DNA of 17,598 bases from JAAYTY01 sp964569245. Its GTDB lineage: Bacteria; Fermentibacterota; Fermentibacteria; Fermentibacterales; Fermentibacteraceae. The notes beneath the pieces are model-generated. The model was not told the DNA's origin and made no database searches. It saw only the letters and a list, made by a program, of their open reading frames with translations. Location of the stretch: the NCBI GenBank assembly GCA_964569245.1, contig CAZMTK010000024.1, positions 1 to 17,598 of the forward strand, given 5' to 3'. The number at the start of each line of letters is the position of its first letter. Position 1 is the stretch's first letter. A program made the position numbers and the translations under genes. Positions 15,774-17,598 of this stretch are shown here, piece after piece.

Positions 15774-15837
15774 GCGCACCTAACAACAGCATGTAGATGA
15801 CGGCGCTGCGTGCCGCCGCTGATGCTGAGCGTTCGAC
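15774..15837 (+). other. attC-like recombination site at the right end of the module
   Basis: R'' is GCGCACCTAAC (fits RYYYAAC). The L''/L' pair CAGCAT (15787-15792) and ATGCTG (15822-15827) is complementary, and an inner stem CGGCG (15801-15805)/CGCCG (15814-15818) closes a loop. R' is GTTCGAC (15831-15837), one base off GTTRRRY, as expected if its right half is target DNA. The total of about 60 bp and the unequal inner bulges fit the folded bottom strand used by integron integrases. Confidence 0.65.
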
Positions 15838-16110
15838 TCCATTCGCTCCACACTTGCACACCCATCGAGCCAGCCAGCCAAATAAGGCAGGCCTGTGAAT
15901 CCGATAGATTCTGATCAGCCAGCTATCTTAAAGTATATCTTTTAGTTAACTGTTATGAGAGCCTTCCCCCAAAGCATCTCAACCCTGCAAGGCGATTGTC
16001 GAGTGTCATGCGAAGTCGTCGGCGGTGCAGGAAACGCCGAGGTTACGTTCGTCAGATCGGTACGCTTAACATAATGCTCTGCATTTAGATATGAATGAGA
16101 AGACAGGGGC
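15838..16110. other. Non-coding gap before the XRE gene
   Basis: I see no gene. The stretch has an AT-rich patch (about 15925-15960) and a 6-bp hairpin (TCGGCG 16019-16024 with CGCCGA 16035-16040). It probably contains operator and promoter DNA for the regulator that follows. Confidence 0.5.
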
Positions 16111-16139
16111 TTGACTTCCGTCTATCTACTGACAATAGT
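16111..16139 (+). promoter_or_regulatory. Promoter of the XRE regulator gene
   Basis: TTGACT (16111-16116) and AATAGT (16134-16139) are 17 bp apart, and the chosen start codon is 40 bases further on. The TTG of the -35 box is in frame with the gene but is not the likely start. Confidence 0.45.
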
Positions 16140-16179
16140 CGAGTTGCCAGCGATATCTAGCCGATACGAAAGGAATGCG

Positions 16180-16746
16180 ATGGACAGAGACAGCATAGCG
16201 GTGGACTTCGGGAACCTGCTGAACGAGTTGAGGAGCAGGAAGGGGATAGGTGTCAATCAACTCGCAGGTAGCCTGGGTATCAGCAACCAGTACATGTCGT
16301 TACTGCTTCGCGGCAAACAGGGGCCGCCATCTGCCAAGGTCATCATTGCGGCCGCCCACCATCTGGATGTGAACGAGTACGAGCTGCTCTGTGACGCTGG
16401 CCAGCTCCACCCCGACCTGGTCGAGAGCAGCCTGCGTGCCCAGAGAGCTTTCTCACAGACGCTGCGCTCCACGAGGGTGATCAAGAACAACGAAGAGAGC
16501 GAGCCTCGCTCGCTGGCCATCTTCGTGGACCTGTGGGACCTCACACACCGATTCAGCAATAAGAACGCGAGCTTGGAGTACGCTCAGACTGTTCGGCAGG
16601 CAGTCGAGAAGCTGACCGAGGAATACTGCCAGGAAGTGCGGTTGCGGCTCGCATGGCTTCTTCAGGATGTCGGGCGAGGGCTGGCACGGGGCAACGACGC
16701 CCCGTCAGCCGATGAAGGCACTACAGAAGGGAGGGCTACTAGATGA
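16180..16746 (+). CDS. XRE-family transcriptional regulator
   Basis: A 188-aa protein with an N-terminal helix-turn-helix of the Cro/CI (XRE) type at about residues 12-66. The recognition part is VNQLAGSLGISNQYMSLLLR, followed by the usual closing helices. The C-terminal half is helical and has no LexA-like peptidase motif (no Ser-Lys dyad context), so it does not look like a RecA-cleaved repressor. It most likely controls the downstream early genes. ATG 16180 has AAAGGAA at good spacing and a promoter upstream; the extension to TTG 16111 would start inside the -35 box. Its stop overlaps the next start as ATGA. Confidence 0.8.
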   Translation: MDRDSIAVDFGNLLNELRSRKGIGVNQLAGSLGISNQYMSLLLRGKQGPPSAKVIIAAAHHLDVNEYELLCDAGQLHPDLVESSLRAQRAFSQTLRSTRVIKNNEESEPRSLAIFVDLWDLTHRFSNKNASLEYAQTVRQAVEKLTEEYCQEVRLRLAWLLQDVGRGLARGNDAPSADEGTTEGRATR

Positions 16747-16988
16747 AGCGCGAAGTCAGAATCACTGCCGAGAGGAGACAAGAGCAAATAAACACAGCAA
16801 TATGCTTAATAACGAGCCAGATGTATGCGTTCCTTGAGAACAACGAACCGTTTGAATGCAATATTTTAGCCGTACATAGCAATACAGATGATAATGCAGA
16901 AGGAAGCATCACTGTAACATGGAATTATAGTTGTGGCAACACATTTACAATAGACCCTATAGGGCTAATTATGGATACCAATGATTGA
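16743..16988 (+). CDS. Small hypothetical protein coupled to the XRE regulator
   Basis: The 81-aa product is not recognised. It has a basic N-terminus with a helix (about residues 5-32) and a strand-rich C-terminal part with two cysteines (C21, C39) and a third at C64. The ATG overlaps the regulator's TGA, so translation is coupled. Codon usage is far more AT-rich than in all neighbours (many ata, aat, gca codons), which points to recent acquisition. A regulator-associated small protein or the second half of a two-gene module (for example an antitoxin-like pair) is possible, but nothing in the sequence proves it. Confidence 0.6.
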   Translation: MKREVRITAERRQEQINTAICLITSQMYAFLENNEPFECNILAVHSNTDDNAEGSITVTWNYSCGNTFTIDPIGLIMDTND

Positions 16989-17164
16989 TTCGTTGACATA
17001 TACTGCTACGCCGTCTGATTCGACGTGTCGGCAGAGAGCCGACTGGAGGTTGCGAATGATGAACTGCCCCGTTTCGAGGTGACAGAGGATATGGGCGCTT
17101 CAGAAAGGAGGAATCCTTTGTCCTAACCTAGCCTCCAGCGGGGCAACTCTTGAAGGGGAACTTC

Positions 17165-17191
17165 GGAGGCCCGATCACAAGTCGGGCCTCC
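17165..17191 (+). other. Perfect 10-bp hairpin
   Basis: GGAGGCCCGA and TCGGGCCTCC pair around a 7-base loop. There is no poly-T on either side, so a classical intrinsic terminator is unlikely. Confidence 0.6.
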
Positions 17192-17216
17192 CACCCCGGG
17201 AGGTGATGGCGAGCCA

Positions 17217-17251
17217 GCTGGGATCCGGAGTCGCTCTGTCAGGATCCCAGC
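17217..17251 (+). other. Second 10-bp hairpin
   Basis: GCTGGGATCC (17217-17226) pairs with GGATCCCAGC (17242-17251) around a 15-base loop. It lies 25 bp after the hairpin at 17165-17191, suggesting one structured RNA. Confidence 0.6.
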
Positions 17252-17422
17252 GATATAGAGGGACAGGGTACAGAGCGCGAGAATCAGGAGGTGTGAATCA
17301 CAGGATGTCCAGGTCGATAGAAGCATGTAGTTAGGCGTTTCCAACAAGCGCTCGAAGACTTCCCCGGTCACTAAAAAGGAGGGGCTTGAGGATCAGTCTG
17401 AGAGAGAGCCAAGGAGGACCTT

Positions 17423-17598
17423 ATGTCCCGCTCTCAGAGTCCATCCGATGCCCCGGCACCTGAAGGCCAAGGTAAACCATCCCACCCCACCAGTCAGAAA
17501 AAGAGGAAGCTGCCCAGCACAAAGTCAGATGAACGTCCCTCCTTCCAGTTCTACCCGGATGACTGGCTGGCTGAGCCCGGGCTACGATGCTGCAGCCT
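17423..17598 (+). CDS. Replication-protein-like gene, N-terminal part (cut by window end)
   Basis: ATG 17423 is preceded by AAGGAGGA (17411-17418), an excellent ribosome binding site, and the frame is open to the end of the window (58 codons). After a hydrophilic, lysine-rich leader comes SFQFYPDDWLAEPGLRCCS. This matches the opening motif (F-x-F-Y-x-x-D-W-L) of phage replication proteins such as DUF1376-type and O-like proteins. Its place downstream of the regulator is normal for phage early regions. Only the start is visible, so the family call rests on this motif. Confidence 0.6.
   Translation, partial: MSRSQSPSDAPAPEGQGKPSHPTSQKKRKLPSTKSDERPSFQFYPDDWLAEPGLRCCS

Larger units (their letters stand above)
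6567..15831 (+). mobile_element. Putative 9.3-kb integron-type gene cassette carrying a restriction-modification-like operon
   Basis: The block begins TTAGGTGCGC after a G at 6566 and ends at the G of G|TT at 15831, the last base of an attC-like hairpin that starts 19 bp after the last stop codon. The first 11 bases around the left junction (GTTAGGTGCGC, 6566-6576) are the exact reverse complement of 15774-15784 (GCGCACCTAAC). This is required if both came from one circular cassette's attC. It contains three genes in one direction, with little DNA before the first start and after the last stop, as in known cassettes. No intI gene and no second attC are visible, so this would be a solitary, oversized cassette at a secondary site. 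Confidence 0.65.
16989..17422. other. 434-bp non-coding region with several hairpins
   Basis: No convincing coding frame. Three perfect stem-loops are present: GTCGGC/GCCGAC (17027-17043), GGAGGCCCGA/TCGGGCCTCC (17165-17191) and a 10-bp GCTGGGATCC/GGATCCCAGC pair (17217-17251). None has a T-tract. A 45-aa frame from ATG 17206 exists, but its start codon sits only two bases from GGAGG and its codons are constrained by the hairpins. The region may be a structured leader or small RNA before the replication-type gene. Confidence 0.5.

Noticed and set aside
17121..17336. A second attC-like site (TCCTAAC ... GTTAGGC)
   Set aside because: The core boxes are 200 bp apart, the left one misses the consensus, and there are no L''/L' arms between them.
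17123..17371. 82-aa minus-strand frame with a hydrophobic segment
   Set aside because: GTG start with no ribosome binding site; it lies over perfect hairpins whose base pairing explains the open frame.
1..17598. CRISPR array
   Set aside because: No regularly spaced repeats with unique spacers were seen; the only direct repeat is a pair.

Overview
The window looks like the early region of a temperate phage or integrated phage-like element from a GC-rich, Shine-Dalgarno-using bacterium. A 9.3-kb three-gene restriction-modification-type island appears to have been inserted into it as one very large integron-type gene cassette. I cannot name the host. The evidence for a phage is a set of typical phage genes: DUF932, a RecE/YqaJ-like nuclease, RadC, a small serine recombinase, an XRE regulator and the start of a replication-protein-like gene. 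There is also an attachment-site-like copy of a tmRNA (ssrA) 3' end at position 29-55.

Layout. (1) 1-644: a tmRNA 3'-end fragment (minus strand) lies inside a plus-strand reading frame open from the left edge to 394. This is probably the C-terminal tail of an integrase whose body lies outside the window. Two 37-bp direct repeats follow. (2) 645-4314: a co-oriented set encoding a DUF932 protein, a membrane protein with two fused DUF4230-like halves, a RecE-like nuclease, and a 117-aa phage protein. (3) 4331-4969: a lone minus-strand gene with its own promoter, lower GC and a HEPN-like R-x4-H motif; it looks like a moron. (4) 5192-6369: RadC/JAMM protein and serine recombinase with overlapping frames, closed by a strong hairpin terminator at 6372-6393. 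(5) 6567-15831: the inserted module, encoding a SNF2 helicase, a 978-aa beta-class adenine methyltransferase and a type III Res-like helicase/nuclease, translationally coupled or nearly so. (6) 15838-17598: a regulatory gap, an XRE repressor-like gene, an 81-aa AT-rich gene, a 434-bp non-coding stretch with several hairpins, and the 5' end of a replication-protein-like gene.

The main result is the structure of module 5. It starts with GTTAGGTGCGC (6566-6576). It ends 19 bp after the last stop codon with the exact inverse GCGCACCTAAC (15774-15784), which opens a 60-bp attC-like hairpin ending at G|TT (15831). This is the expected geometry of an integron cassette inserted at a secondary G|TT site. 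No integron integrase is visible, and 9.3 kb is far above the usual cassette size. A promoter-like sequence (6483-6511) lies just upstream, outside the cassette.

The three proteins should act together: a methyltransferase that marks self DNA, a translocating helicase/nuclease that cuts unmarked DNA, and an extra SNF2 motor not found in a standard two-gene type III system. Two more signals sit inside the module. The catalytic/target-recognition part of the methyltransferase has a different arginine-codon usage from its flanks, suggesting domain exchange. Small palindromic repeats of the CCTGCCTGC...GCAGGCAGG type are embedded in frame in the methyltransferase and Res genes.
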